From Acidimicrobiales bacterium (GTDB lineage Bacteria; Actinomycetota; Acidimicrobiia; Acidimicrobiales; Poriferisodalaceae), in NCBI GenBank assembly GCA_020439485.1, contig JAGQSP010000158.1, positions 1 to 8,694 on the forward strand: a DNA stretch of 8,694 bases. Reading direction: 5' to 3'. Position numbers and translations under genes: made by a program. Shown here piece by piece: positions 1-5,615 of the stretch; position 1 is the stretch's first letter; every line of letters starts with the position of its first letter. Below the pieces are notes generated by a model. That model was not told where the DNA came from and did not search any database. It saw nothing but the letters and a program-made list of their open reading frames with translations.

Positions 1-497
1 CCACCGAGGGGTCTGTGAGGGTCGGCGGCGAAGAGATCACCGACTACTCAGACTCCGAGCTCACGCGGTTTCGACAGAGCCAGGTCGGCTTTGTATTCCA
101 GTCGGTCAACCTCGTGCCGTTCCTGAACGCTCGAGAGAATCTGCTGGTGGTGGACGAGATGGGCCGCCGCCAAGGCAAGCCGGCACGCGATCGCGCCGAC
201 CGCCTGCTCGAAGAACTCGGCCTTTCCGATCGGGCCAAGAACCTGCCCTCGCAACTCTCGGGCGGCCAAAAGCAGCGGGTGGCCATAGGTCGCGCCCTCA
301 TGAACGAACCGCGGCTGGTGCTGTTCGACGAACCCACCTCGGCTCTCGACACCGAACTCGGCGCCCAGGTCATGGAACTCATTCGCACCGAGATGAAGTC
401 GCGAAAGACGGCGGCCATCGTCGTGACCCACGACGAGCGCATCACCGACTATTGCGACCGCACGGTCCACATCACCGACGGAGTGCTTCGTAGCTAG
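1..497 (+). CDS. ABC transporter ATP-binding protein, LolD/MacB/DevA type (5' end cut by window)
   Basis: The reading frame is open from the window edge (first full codon at 3) to TAG at 495-497, leaving about 164 residues. The N-terminus with the Walker A loop lies outside the window. What remains is a complete ATPase core: Q-loop GFVFQ followed by the NLVPFLNARENL segment typical of the LolD/MacB/DevA/FtsE class, ABC signature LSGGQKQRVAIGRAL, Walker B RLVLFDEPTSALD and the switch histidine in VVTHDERI. Proteins of this class energise small two-component systems that export or extract lipids, lipoproteins, peptides or haem with a MacB/FtsX-type permease. The permease gene is not visible and is presumably upstream. 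Substrate cannot be told from the ATPase. The internal GTG at 15 is not the true start, because the family sequence continues before it. Confidence 0.93.
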   Translation, partial: TEGSVRVGGEEITDYSDSELTRFRQSQVGFVFQSVNLVPFLNARENLLVVDEMGRRQGKPARDRADRLLEELGLSDRAKNLPSQLSGGQKQRVAIGRALMNEPRLVLFDEPTSALDTELGAQVMELIRTEMKSRKTAAIVVTHDERITDYCDRTVHITDGVLRS

Positions 498-525
498 GCG
501 GGCAATCGCCTGCCCGGGTCAGCTA
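491..525. terminator. Candidate bidirectional terminator hairpin between convergent genes
   Basis: The inner stem CGGGCA (499-504) pairs with TGCCCG (511-516) around a 6-nt loop. Outside it, TAGCT (491-495) pairs with AGCTA (521-525) across a small internal loop. The structure covers both stop codons (TAG 495-497 on +, TGA 519-521 on -) of the two convergent genes, the expected place for a shared terminator. There is no clear T-tract on either side, so if it terminates it is of the U-poor kind common in high-GC actinobacteria. Confidence 0.5.
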
Positions 526-827
526 CCGCTGTCGGCCAGGCTCTCGAGCAGTTCGCCCACGTTGTGGGTGTTCTCGAGCGGGTGTCTCAGGGGAAGGTCG
601 GGATTGATCTGGTAGCGGTTGCGCCTGCCGACTTTTTCGTGCGACAGATACCCACCCCGCTCCAGTTCGTTGATTATCTTTTGCACCGCTCCGACGGTGA
701 GTCCGACGGCGTGCGCAATGTCGCGTTGACGAAGCTCGGGATTGCGGTCGATCGCGATCAACACGTGGGCGTAGTTGGTGAGGAAAGTCCACGACGGAAG
801 ATCGGGTTCTGGCTCCATCAAGTCCAT
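519..827 (-). CDS. Small winged-helix (MarR/ArsR-like) transcriptional regulator
   Basis: A 102-residue protein. An N-terminal helix (about 11-27, WTFLTNYAHVLIAI) is followed by a helix-turn-helix (about 31-57, RQRDIAHAVGLTVGAVQKIINEL), then a wing with the strand-turn-strand YLSHEKVGRRNRYQINPDLPLRHP. This is the compact MarR_2/ArsR-like fold of a widespread actinobacterial family; the effector is unknown. I chose ATG at 825-827 because a perfect TATAAT ends 6 nt before it, which predicts a leaderless transcript. An in-frame GTG at 828-830 and a second ATG at 816-818 are alternatives, and there is no Shine-Dalgarno sequence for any of them. The gene is divergent from the siderophore-interacting protein, and an inverted repeat in its own promoter suggests autorepression and possibly control of the neighbouring flavoprotein/modBC run. 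No metal-binding cysteine cluster is present, so metal sensing is not supported. Confidence 0.85.
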   Translation of the reverse strand: MDLMEPEPDLPSWTFLTNYAHVLIAIDRNPELRQRDIAHAVGLTVGAVQKIINELERGGYLSHEKVGRRNRYQINPDLPLRHPLENTHNVGELLESLADSGS

Positions 828-833
828 CACGCC

Positions 834-862
834 ATTATACGTATCCGATTACGTATGTTCTA
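834..862 (-). promoter_or_regulatory. Leaderless promoter of the winged-helix regulator
   Basis: On the - strand a consensus -10 box TATAAT (834-839) is followed by six bases and then ATG (825-827), so transcription should begin at or next to the start codon. A weak -35-like TAGAAC lies at 857-862 with a 17-bp spacer. The -10 match is exact; the -35 is only partial. Confidence 0.65.
837..856. promoter_or_regulatory. Candidate operator: 7-bp inverted repeat in the regulator promoter
   Basis: ATACGTA (837-843) and TACGTAT (850-856) are perfect inverted arms separated by TCCGAT. The same bases can be read as a direct repeat of TACGTAT with a 12-bp period. The element overlaps the -10 box and fills most of the spacer of the regulator promoter, so a bound dimer would block it. 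The rest of the 828-921 gap holds the ribosome binding site of the next gene. I see no convincing + strand promoter there; TATGTT (854-859) and TAGGGT (861-866) are only possible -10 boxes. Confidence 0.55.
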
Positions 863-911
863 GGGTGCTTTTCGGGCATGATGTATCCGTTCGACTTCGA
901 TGCAATCGAGC

Positions 912-916
912 GGAGG
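912..916 (+). promoter_or_regulatory. Ribosome binding site fixing the start of the siderophore-interacting protein
   Basis: GGAGG lies 5 nt before ATG 922-924. The frame is open further upstream to 775, but no other start in it has a comparable site, and the upstream part would run through the regulator gene and its promoter. Confidence 0.75.
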
Positions 917-921
917 TAGCG

Positions 922-1701
922 ATGCCAGACCAAGGGGCGCGAGGGGCCATCCGGACCCGACGTGAGCCGCCACCGTTCAGGACCGCGTCTGTGGCCGAAG
1001 TCGAAGAGCTCGGCCCTCGAATGCTGCGGGTCGTGGCCGGCGGATCCGAGCTTTGCGATTTTGCCACCCCCGAGCCTGCGGCCAGCATCCGCGTTTTGGT
1101 CCCCGCGCCAGGTGATCGGCTCGTGTTGCCACAGTGGAACGGCAACGAATTCCTCATGCCAGACGGCGAAAGACCCTTGCTGCGCACGTTTACTCCCGTC
1201 GTGGTCGACGCCAATTCGGGCCTGATCGAATTCTGGGTGGTGCGCCACCCCGGTGGCGCGGTTTCGGGATGGGCAGAGACGGCCAAACCGGGCGACCCGC
1301 TGGCCATATCGGGGCCCGGAAGTGGGTACGAGCTGCCCGATGCCGCCCGCAGCCTGCTGATCTTGGGCGACGAGACCGCGATACCCGCGGTGAGACAACT
1401 TGCCGGTGTTGCCGCCCAGGCTGGCCTGTCGGTAGAGGCCCACGTCGAGGTAATCGATCCTGGCGCCGTGCTGGACCTCGGGTTCGATGTTCGCTGGCAC
1501 GTGACACAGCCCGGCGCTGTTGCCGGCCGTCGACTGGTCGAAGTCGTCGACGCAGTCGCTCACCTCGACGAGGGAGTCCACGTCTGGGCGGCAGGTGAGG
1601 CTTCGGCGATGCAGGCGATCCGCAAGCGGCTGTTCGATGCCCTGGGGGTCGAGCGCACGCGCACTTCGGTTCGGGGCTACTGGAAACCGCAACGAGGCTG
1701 A
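922..1701 (+). CDS. Siderophore-interacting protein (FAD-dependent ferric-siderophore reductase family)
   Basis: A 259-residue protein of the SIP/ViuB family, cytoplasmic NAD(P)H- or ferredoxin-linked flavoproteins that release iron from imported ferric siderophores. An N-terminal FAD-binding barrel (about 18-140) contains the flavin motif RTFTP (88-92) and the segment HPGGAVSGWAETAKPGDPL (109-127). It is followed by a C-terminal nucleotide-binding domain (about 143-259) with LILGDETAIPAV (146-157), VWAAGEASAMQAIRKRL (221-237) and the family's closing RGYWK. Length and domain order are normal. It starts at ATG 922 behind GGAGG. It lies head-to-head with a winged-helix regulator and 61 bp upstream of modB on the same strand. 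That gap is too small for another gene and shows no strong terminator, so co-transcription is plausible. No siderophore transporter or biosynthesis gene is in view, so the link to iron rests on the family alone. Confidence 0.92.
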   Translation: MPDQGARGAIRTRREPPPFRTASVAEVEELGPRMLRVVAGGSELCDFATPEPAASIRVLVPAPGDRLVLPQWNGNEFLMPDGERPLLRTFTPVVVDANSGLIEFWVVRHPGGAVSGWAETAKPGDPLAISGPGSGYELPDAARSLLILGDETAIPAVRQLAGVAAQAGLSVEAHVEVIDPGAVLDLGFDVRWHVTQPGAVAGRRLVEVVDAVAHLDEGVHVWAAGEASAMQAIRKRLFDALGVERTRTSVRGYWKPQRG

Positions 1702-1762
1702 CGGCCCGCCACCGGGTTCGGGTATCGTCCGGCCCCTGGCTCATAACCCAGGTGAACCGGCG

Positions 1763-2590
1763 ATGCTGAACCCGACACCAAATGTGGCGCCCACGGCCAA
1801 GCGCCGCGTTCGTCAACACCCACCGTGGCCATTGCTGATGCTGGCAATGGTGGGCGCCGCGCTGTTTGCCGTGCCGCTGGTGGGCCTCGCGGCCAGAACT
1901 CCCTGGGGCGATCTGGTGTCGATCGTCAGGTCCGACGTCGTCGTCGATGCTCTCGGCTTGTCGCTGTTCACCTCGGTGGCGGCGACGGCTATATCTCTGG
2001 TGCTGGGTGTTCCCCTGGCCTGGGTGCTTTCTCGGGTCGATTTTCCGGGTCGTTCGGTGCTGCGGGCCGTTGTGACGCTGCCGATGGTGTTGCCTCCCGT
2101 GGTTGGCGGTGCAGCCCTGCTGTTCGCGTTTGGCAGGCGCGGGTTGGTTGGCGAGCCGCTGAACGAGGCCACCGGCTTCCTGCTGCCGTTCTCGATCTGG
2201 GGCGTCGTGCTCGCCAACACGTTCGTGGCGATGCCTTTCCTGATCATCACCGTCGAGGGGGCGTTGTCCAGCGTCGACGCCGGCTACGAACGCGCGGCGG
2301 CAACACTCGGCGCCTCACGGTTGACCGTGTTTCGGCGGGTGACCCTGCCGATGATCGCGCCCTCGCTGAAGGCCGGCGCGGTGCTGGTGTGGGCCCGCGC
2401 ACTAGGCGAGTTCGGGGCCACCGTCACCTTCGCTGGAAATCTGCAGGGACGAACCCAGACACTGCCCCTGGCAGTGTTCGTCGCTCTCGAGAGCGACCGC
2501 GACGTGGCGGTGGCCGTGAGCCTGGTGCTGGTGGCGATTTCGCTGGTGGTTCTGGTCGCCTTGCGCGATCGATGGTGGGGGCGGCAGTGA
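1763..2590 (+). CDS. modB: Molybdate-type ABC transporter permease
   Basis: A 275-residue inner-membrane permease. After a basic cytoplasmic start come hydrophobic segments near residues 22-44, 62-90, 100-124, 140-166, about 203-225 and 246-268. The cytoplasmic EAA loop that docks onto the ATPase is clear at 176-200 (ERAAATLGAS, then RRVTLPMIAPSLKAG). The segment WARALGEFGATVTFAGN (210-226) is characteristic of ModB/CysT-type permeases. ATG 1763 is preceded by AGGTGA 7 nt upstream, unlike the leaderless genes in this window, which fits a downstream position in an operon. Its stop overlaps the modC start. Molybdate is the most likely cargo; tungstate, or sulfate by a CysT-like system, is less likely. 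No periplasmic binding protein gene (modA) is adjacent. Confidence 0.88.
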   Translation: MLNPTPNVAPTAKRRVRQHPPWPLLMLAMVGAALFAVPLVGLAARTPWGDLVSIVRSDVVVDALGLSLFTSVAATAISLVLGVPLAWVLSRVDFPGRSVLRAVVTLPMVLPPVVGGAALLFAFGRRGLVGEPLNEATGFLLPFSIWGVVLANTFVAMPFLIITVEGALSSVDAGYERAAATLGASRLTVFRRVTLPMIAPSLKAGAVLVWARALGEFGATVTFAGNLQGRTQTLPLAVFVALESDRDVAVAVSLVLVAISLVVLVALRDRWWGRQ

Positions 2591-3669
2591 GCGGCCGCAC
2601 CGACAACGAGGGTCTCGCCGCCCACATCGTGGTGAGGCGAGGCGAAACGTTCAATCTCGACGTCGAACTCGACATCGACCCCGGCACCACGGTCGCTCTG
2701 CTAGGCCCCAACGGTTCGGGCAAGTCGACGACTGTCGAGGTCCTGGCGGGCCTACTGCCCCTAGACCGTGGGCAGATCACGCTGGCGGGCCGGGTTCTGG
2801 ACGATCCGTCTCAACAGTGTTTCGTCGAACCCCAACATCGCCGGGTCGGAGTGGTGTTTCAGCAGTACCTGCTGTTCGAACACATGACGGTTCGAGACAA
2901 CATCGCATTCGGTCCACAGTGCCGTGGCCTCGGCAGAGGCGAGGCTCGCGCCGCAGCACAAACATGGCTCGATCGGCTCGATCTGGTCGACTTGGCCTCT
3001 CGTCGACCGTCGGAGCTGTCGGGGGGCCAGGCCCAAAGGGTCGCCCTGGCCAGAACCCTTGCCGCCGATCCCGAGGTGCTGCTGCTCGACGAGCCATTGG
3101 CAGCTCTGGACATTGCCACCCGCACCAGCCTGCGCCGCACCCTGGCATCGCACCTTCAGCACTATCGCGGGCCTCGATTGCTGATCACCCACGACCCGAC
3201 CGACGCGTTCCTGCTCGCCGATCGGATATGTGTCATCGAAGGCGGCAGGATCAGCCAGACCGGCACTCCAGACGACATCAGAATGCGGCCTGCCACGACC
3301 TATGTGGCCGCGCTGGCGGGTCTGAACCTGTTGAACGGTGTGAACTCTGGTGGCGTGTTGACCATCGAAGGTGTCGACCAGCGCCTGCAGAGCGCAGACA
3401 CGCAGACCGACGGCGCAGTGCTTATAACCATCGCTCCAAACGCCATTGCACTGCATTCACAGCAACCTCACGGCAGTCCGCGCAACGCCTGGCCAACCTC
3501 GATCGCCACCATCGAACCGCTCGGCGACATCACCAGGATCATGCTCGGCGACCCGCTGCGGCTCAGCGTCGACATAACACCGGGAGCGGCATCGTCGATG
3601 GGCCTCAGGCAGGGTTCGTCGGTGTGGGCATCGGTGAAGGCAACCGAGGTCAACCTCAACCCCGCCTGA
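2587..3669 (+). CDS. modC: Molybdate-type ABC transporter ATP-binding protein
   Basis: A 360-residue protein starting at GTG 2587, whose bases overlap the modB stop as GTGA, suggesting translational coupling; the G-rich GGTGGGGG about 6 nt upstream can serve as ribosome binding site. An earlier in-frame ATG at 2572 has no such site. The ATPase domain (1-235) has Walker A GPNGSGKST (40-48), Q-loop GVVFQQYLLFEHMTV (88-102), signature LSGGQAQRVALARTL (144-158), Walker B VLLLDEPLAALD (164-175) and switch histidine LLITHD (198-203). The C-terminal part (about 285-355) fits a TOBE/Mop-type oxyanion-binding domain, as in ModC, which can sense molybdate inside the cell. It pairs with ModB as the motor of the importer. 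It ends 15 bp before the convergent queuosine salvage gene, with no obvious terminator between them. Confidence 0.88.
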   Translation: MSGRTDNEGLAAHIVVRRGETFNLDVELDIDPGTTVALLGPNGSGKSTTVEVLAGLLPLDRGQITLAGRVLDDPSQQCFVEPQHRRVGVVFQQYLLFEHMTVRDNIAFGPQCRGLGRGEARAAAQTWLDRLDLVDLASRRPSELSGGQAQRVALARTLAADPEVLLLDEPLAALDIATRTSLRRTLASHLQHYRGPRLLITHDPTDAFLLADRICVIEGGRISQTGTPDDIRMRPATTYVAALAGLNLLNGVNSGGVLTIEGVDQRLQSADTQTDGAVLITIAPNAIALHSQQPHGSPRNAWPTSIATIEPLGDITRIMLGDPLRLSVDITPGAASSMGLRQGSSVWASVKATEVNLNPA

Positions 3670-3684
3670 GCGCGCCGGCGAAGG

Positions 3685-4653
3685 TCAGTACCTCATGGTC
3701 ACGGTGCGATGGTGCTCGCCGAAGGTGGCCGCTTGCGGACCCAAGACGGCCTCCGACCACAACCGATAGTCCAGGGCCGGAGCCGGCACATCGTTGCCGC
3801 GTTGGGCCAGAGCCTGCTTGAGCGCCGCACCTGCGTACACCGTGGCCCATCTGATGGCGTGTTCCTCGACCGACTCGGCTGCGATCTCGGTGCGGCTGTC
3901 GATGGCCGCGGCCAGCGCAGGGGTATAGACCAACACCCCGAAGTGGCGAAACACGCGGGGCAGCATGTAGTCGGGGTACACGGCGAAGTCGTCGTACCCC
4001 GAGAAGCCTGCGGCGTCCCAGCCCACGCCCGCTGCCATCACCGCGGCCGCCAAGTGCGACAGCTTGTCGAAGGGCAGAACACCAACCTCGGTCACCGGGC
4101 GGTCTTGGTACCCGGGCACAGTGTCGGTCAGGAGGTCGGCGATGCGGTGGCCATCGCGGCCCGCGGCGTCGACCAGGTTCAACGCCGAGCCATCCCAGCG
4201 CTCTATCAGCACGGTGGACACACGCCGCAGGAGGTCAACCCGCTCGGGTATCAGCTGCAGGGTTCCCGTGCCGGCGAACAGCGAGGCGCCGTGATCGTCG
4301 GACATCGTCGACATGGCCGCCAGGTCCAAGCCACCCGACCCGAGCCCCTTGGTGAAGACCGAGAAGATCCCCGGGGCATCGTCGAGCCACTGTCCGTCCA
4401 TCTCGCAGTGCCAAACCTCGTTGCCGGCCGGGGGCCAAAGGCACGCCAACACCGACACGGCGAGCGTCACATAGTCGAACCACCAACTCTCGTCACGAGA
4501 CGCGGGCGTGCCGGGGTAGCTGAAGTCCGGCATCGAGAACGAGTCGTTCGACCATGCATCGGCCAGGCGAGACAACGCCGCCAGGTCCACCGTGACACCC
4601 CACTCGGGCGGCGGCGGGCCGGCCGTCAGATCAACCAGGTCGTGATGCTGCAT
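3685..4653 (-). CDS. qng1: Queuosine salvage protein, QNG1/DUF2419 family (queuosine 5'-phosphate N-glycosylase)
   Basis: A 322-residue soluble protein. It aligns by eye along its length with the Q_salvage (DUF2419) family, whose human member QNG1 (C9orf64) and Sphaerobacter member hydrolyse queuosine 5'-monophosphate to free queuine. Supporting segments are WWFDYVTLAVSVLACLWP (57-74), LIPERVDLLRRVSTVLIERW (134-153) followed by LNLVDAAGRDGHRIADLL (158-175), PFDKLSHLAAAVMAA (194-208, matching the family's FYKRAQ segment), FAVYPDYMLPRVFRHFGVL (223-241, the family's F-x-DY-R-x-PQ block, with a conserved Asp expected in the active site), EEHAIRWATVYA (263-274) and a terminal HRTVTMRY. Length is normal. 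ATG 4653 has no Shine-Dalgarno sequence, but TAGCGT lies 6 nt upstream. The gene is divergent from the ClgR/PopR-like regulator and convergent with modC. No tgt or queuine transporter gene is in the window. Confidence 0.85.
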   Translation of the reverse strand: MQHHDLVDLTAGPPPPEWGVTVDLAALSRLADAWSNDSFSMPDFSYPGTPASRDESWWFDYVTLAVSVLACLWPPAGNEVWHCEMDGQWLDDAPGIFSVFTKGLGSGGLDLAAMSTMSDDHGASLFAGTGTLQLIPERVDLLRRVSTVLIERWDGSALNLVDAAGRDGHRIADLLTDTVPGYQDRPVTEVGVLPFDKLSHLAAAVMAAGVGWDAAGFSGYDDFAVYPDYMLPRVFRHFGVLVYTPALAAAIDSRTEIAAESVEEHAIRWATVYAGAALKQALAQRGNDVPAPALDYRLWSEAVLGPQAATFGEHHRTVTMRY

Positions 4654-4659
4654 GAACGC

Positions 4660-4665
4660 ACGCTA
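4660..4665 (-). promoter_or_regulatory. Predicted leaderless -10 box of the queuosine salvage gene
   Basis: TAGCGT on the - strand is followed by six bases and then ATG (4651-4653). It fits TANNNT with the same spacing as three other genes here. No convincing -35 is visible. The whole 59-bp divergent gap 4654-4712 holds only this box and the opposing TACCGT at 4701-4706. Confidence 0.5.
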
Positions 4666-4700
4666 GCGGCCGTCGCCACTGGCCTCGCACCCCGCGCTGG

Positions 4701-4706
4701 TACCGT
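4701..4706 (+). promoter_or_regulatory. Predicted leaderless -10 box of the ClgR/PopR-like regulator
   Basis: TACCGT is followed by CGTGGC and then ATG 4713. The hexamer and the 6-nt spacing are identical to those of the potassium channel gene on the other strand. There is no Shine-Dalgarno sequence before this ATG, and no clear -35. Confidence 0.55.
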
Positions 4707-4712
4707 CGTGGC

Positions 4713-5033
4713 ATGACAGACCGCAGCGACGAAGGTCAGATCATCGAGTTCCCCGAGCCTCGGCCATCAAAGGCCCGAGAGGCCGTCGGCCAGGTCCTGC
4801 GAGAAGAACGCCGCACCCAGGACCGCACTCTGGCCGACGTCGCGGAGCAGGCGTGGGTCTCGCTTCAGTACCTGTCCGAAGTCGAGCGCGGCCGAAAGGA
4901 AGTCTCGTCGGACCTGCTCGATGCCGTGTGCCGCAGCTTGGGCATCGAGGTCGCCGACGTGCTCGAGCGTGCTGCGGGCCGCCTACGGCTCAGGTCGCAA
5001 GGCAACACCGTCATGCGTCTGCTCGCCGCCTGA
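4713..5033 (+). CDS. XRE-family regulator of the ClgR/PopR type with a C-terminal LAA degron
   Basis: A 106-residue DNA-binding protein. The helix-turn-helix spans about 25-80. The segment [20 protein letters not shown] (39-58), followed by [20 protein letters not shown] (59-78), closely parallels ClgR of Mycobacterium (VSLGYLSEIERGRKEPSS) and Streptomyces PopR, activators of clpP and clpC genes. It sits tail-to-tail with a clpP pair, the arrangement expected for a PopR-like partner. The protein ends RLLAA. Alanine-rich C-termini of this kind are Clp recognition signals: ssrA tags end LAA, and the last two alanines of Streptomyces PopR are needed for its ClpP-dependent turnover. I infer activation of the neighbouring clpP operon with proteolytic feedback. 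The last 51 bp overlap the clpP2-like gene in antisense. Translation is probably leaderless from ATG 4713. I cannot choose between the names clgR and popR; position favours popR. Confidence 0.9.
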   Translation: MTDRSDEGQIIEFPEPRPSKAREAVGQVLREERRTQDRTLADVAEQAWVSLQYLSEVERGRKEVSSDLLDAVCRSLGIEVADVLERAAGRLRLRSQGNTVMRLLAA

Positions 5034-5615
5034 TTCCATAACCCTGTCGACGATTCCATACTCGACCGCAGCCGCGCTGCGCAGAATCAGAGCCCGCTCG
5101 GTGTCGCTGCGTATCTGGGCGGCGTCGCGCCCGGTGTGAATGGCCAGAACACCCTCGGCCTCGCTGCGGATCCGCTCCATCTCCTCGGCCTCCAGCGCCA
5201 AGTCGGTGATCGAGCCTCGGCTCAACGCCGCATGTGGCTGATGCAGCAACACCCGGGCGTGGGGTAGCGCCGAGCGCTTGCCCTTGGTTCCCGCAGCCAG
5301 CAGCAGCGCAGCGGTCGATGCCGCCTGCCCCACACACATCGTGGCTACATCGCAGCGAACGAACTGCATGGTGTCGTAGATCGCCATCGCCGAACTGAAC
5401 GAACCGCCCGGCGAGTTTATGTAGATGTGAACGTCCTGGTCAGGGGCCGCGGCCGCCAGGTGGAGAATCTGCGCCACCACCACATTGGCGACCCCGTCGT
5501 CTATCGGCGTTCCGACGAAGACGATGCGCTCGGACAAGAGCCTGCTGAAGACGTCGAAGGCCCGCTCGCCCTTGGGTGTGGTCTCGACGACCGTCGGAAT
5601 CGTGTAGCTGCTCAT
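4983..5615 (-). CDS. clpP: ClpP2-like Clp protease subunit with the catalytic Asp replaced by Ala
   Basis: A 210-residue ClpP, the second gene of the pair. Its ATG (5613-5615) overlaps the stop of the preceding clpP as ATGA, with GAGG about 8 nt upstream, so translation is probably coupled. It most resembles actinobacterial ClpP2/ClpP3: N-terminal [20 protein letters not shown] (axial loop region), then the fold motifs YINSPGG (65-71), IYDTMQFV (79-86) and the nucleophile elbow [14 protein letters not shown] (96-109) with Ser100. His125 lies in RVLLHQP. The position of the third catalytic residue, the second Asp of DTERD in E. coli and of DTDRD in mycobacterial ClpP2, reads DTERA here, so Ala175 replaces Asp. 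The alignment to AVEYGIVD needs no gap. Function therefore probably depends on mixed rings with the partner ClpP and an AAA+ unfoldase. The tail after about 193 is antisense to the regulator gene. Confidence 0.95.
   Translation of the reverse strand: MSSYTIPTVVETTPKGERAFDVFSRLLSERIVFVGTPIDDGVANVVVAQILHLAAAAPDQDVHIYINSPGGSFSSAMAIYDTMQFVRCDVATMCVGQAASTAALLLAAGTKGKRSALPHARVLLHQPHAALSRGSITDLALEAEEMERIRSEAEGVLAIHTGRDAAQIRSDTERALILRSAAAVEYGIVDRVMESGGEQTHDGVALRPEP

Noticed and set aside
897..909. TCGAT-GCA-ATCGA inverted repeat just before the SIP ribosome binding site, as an iron-box candidate
   Set aside because: The arms are only 5 bp and do not resemble the DtxR/IdeR or Fur consensus.
835..1692. 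Open - frame (285 codons) antisense to the siderophore-interacting protein
   Set aside because: It has no motif, while the + frame over the same bases is a clear SIP-family protein with a strong ribosome binding site.
1735..1752. CCTGG-N8-CCAGG hairpin overlapping the modB ribosome binding site, as a possible riboswitch or attenuator
   Set aside because: Only 5 bp of stem with no flanking structure of the known molybdenum cofactor riboswitch; likely by chance at this base composition.
1825..2586. N-terminal extension of the modC frame across modB
   Set aside because: The extension is Arg/Gly-rich out-of-frame modB sequence. The ATPase domain begins after the GTG at 2587, which also gives the expected ModC length.
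3709..4716. Long open + frame (335 codons) antisense to the queuosine salvage gene
   Set aside because: It is a GC-skew shadow of the - strand gene, His/Arg/Gly-rich with no recognisable domain, and it would run across the divergent promoter region.
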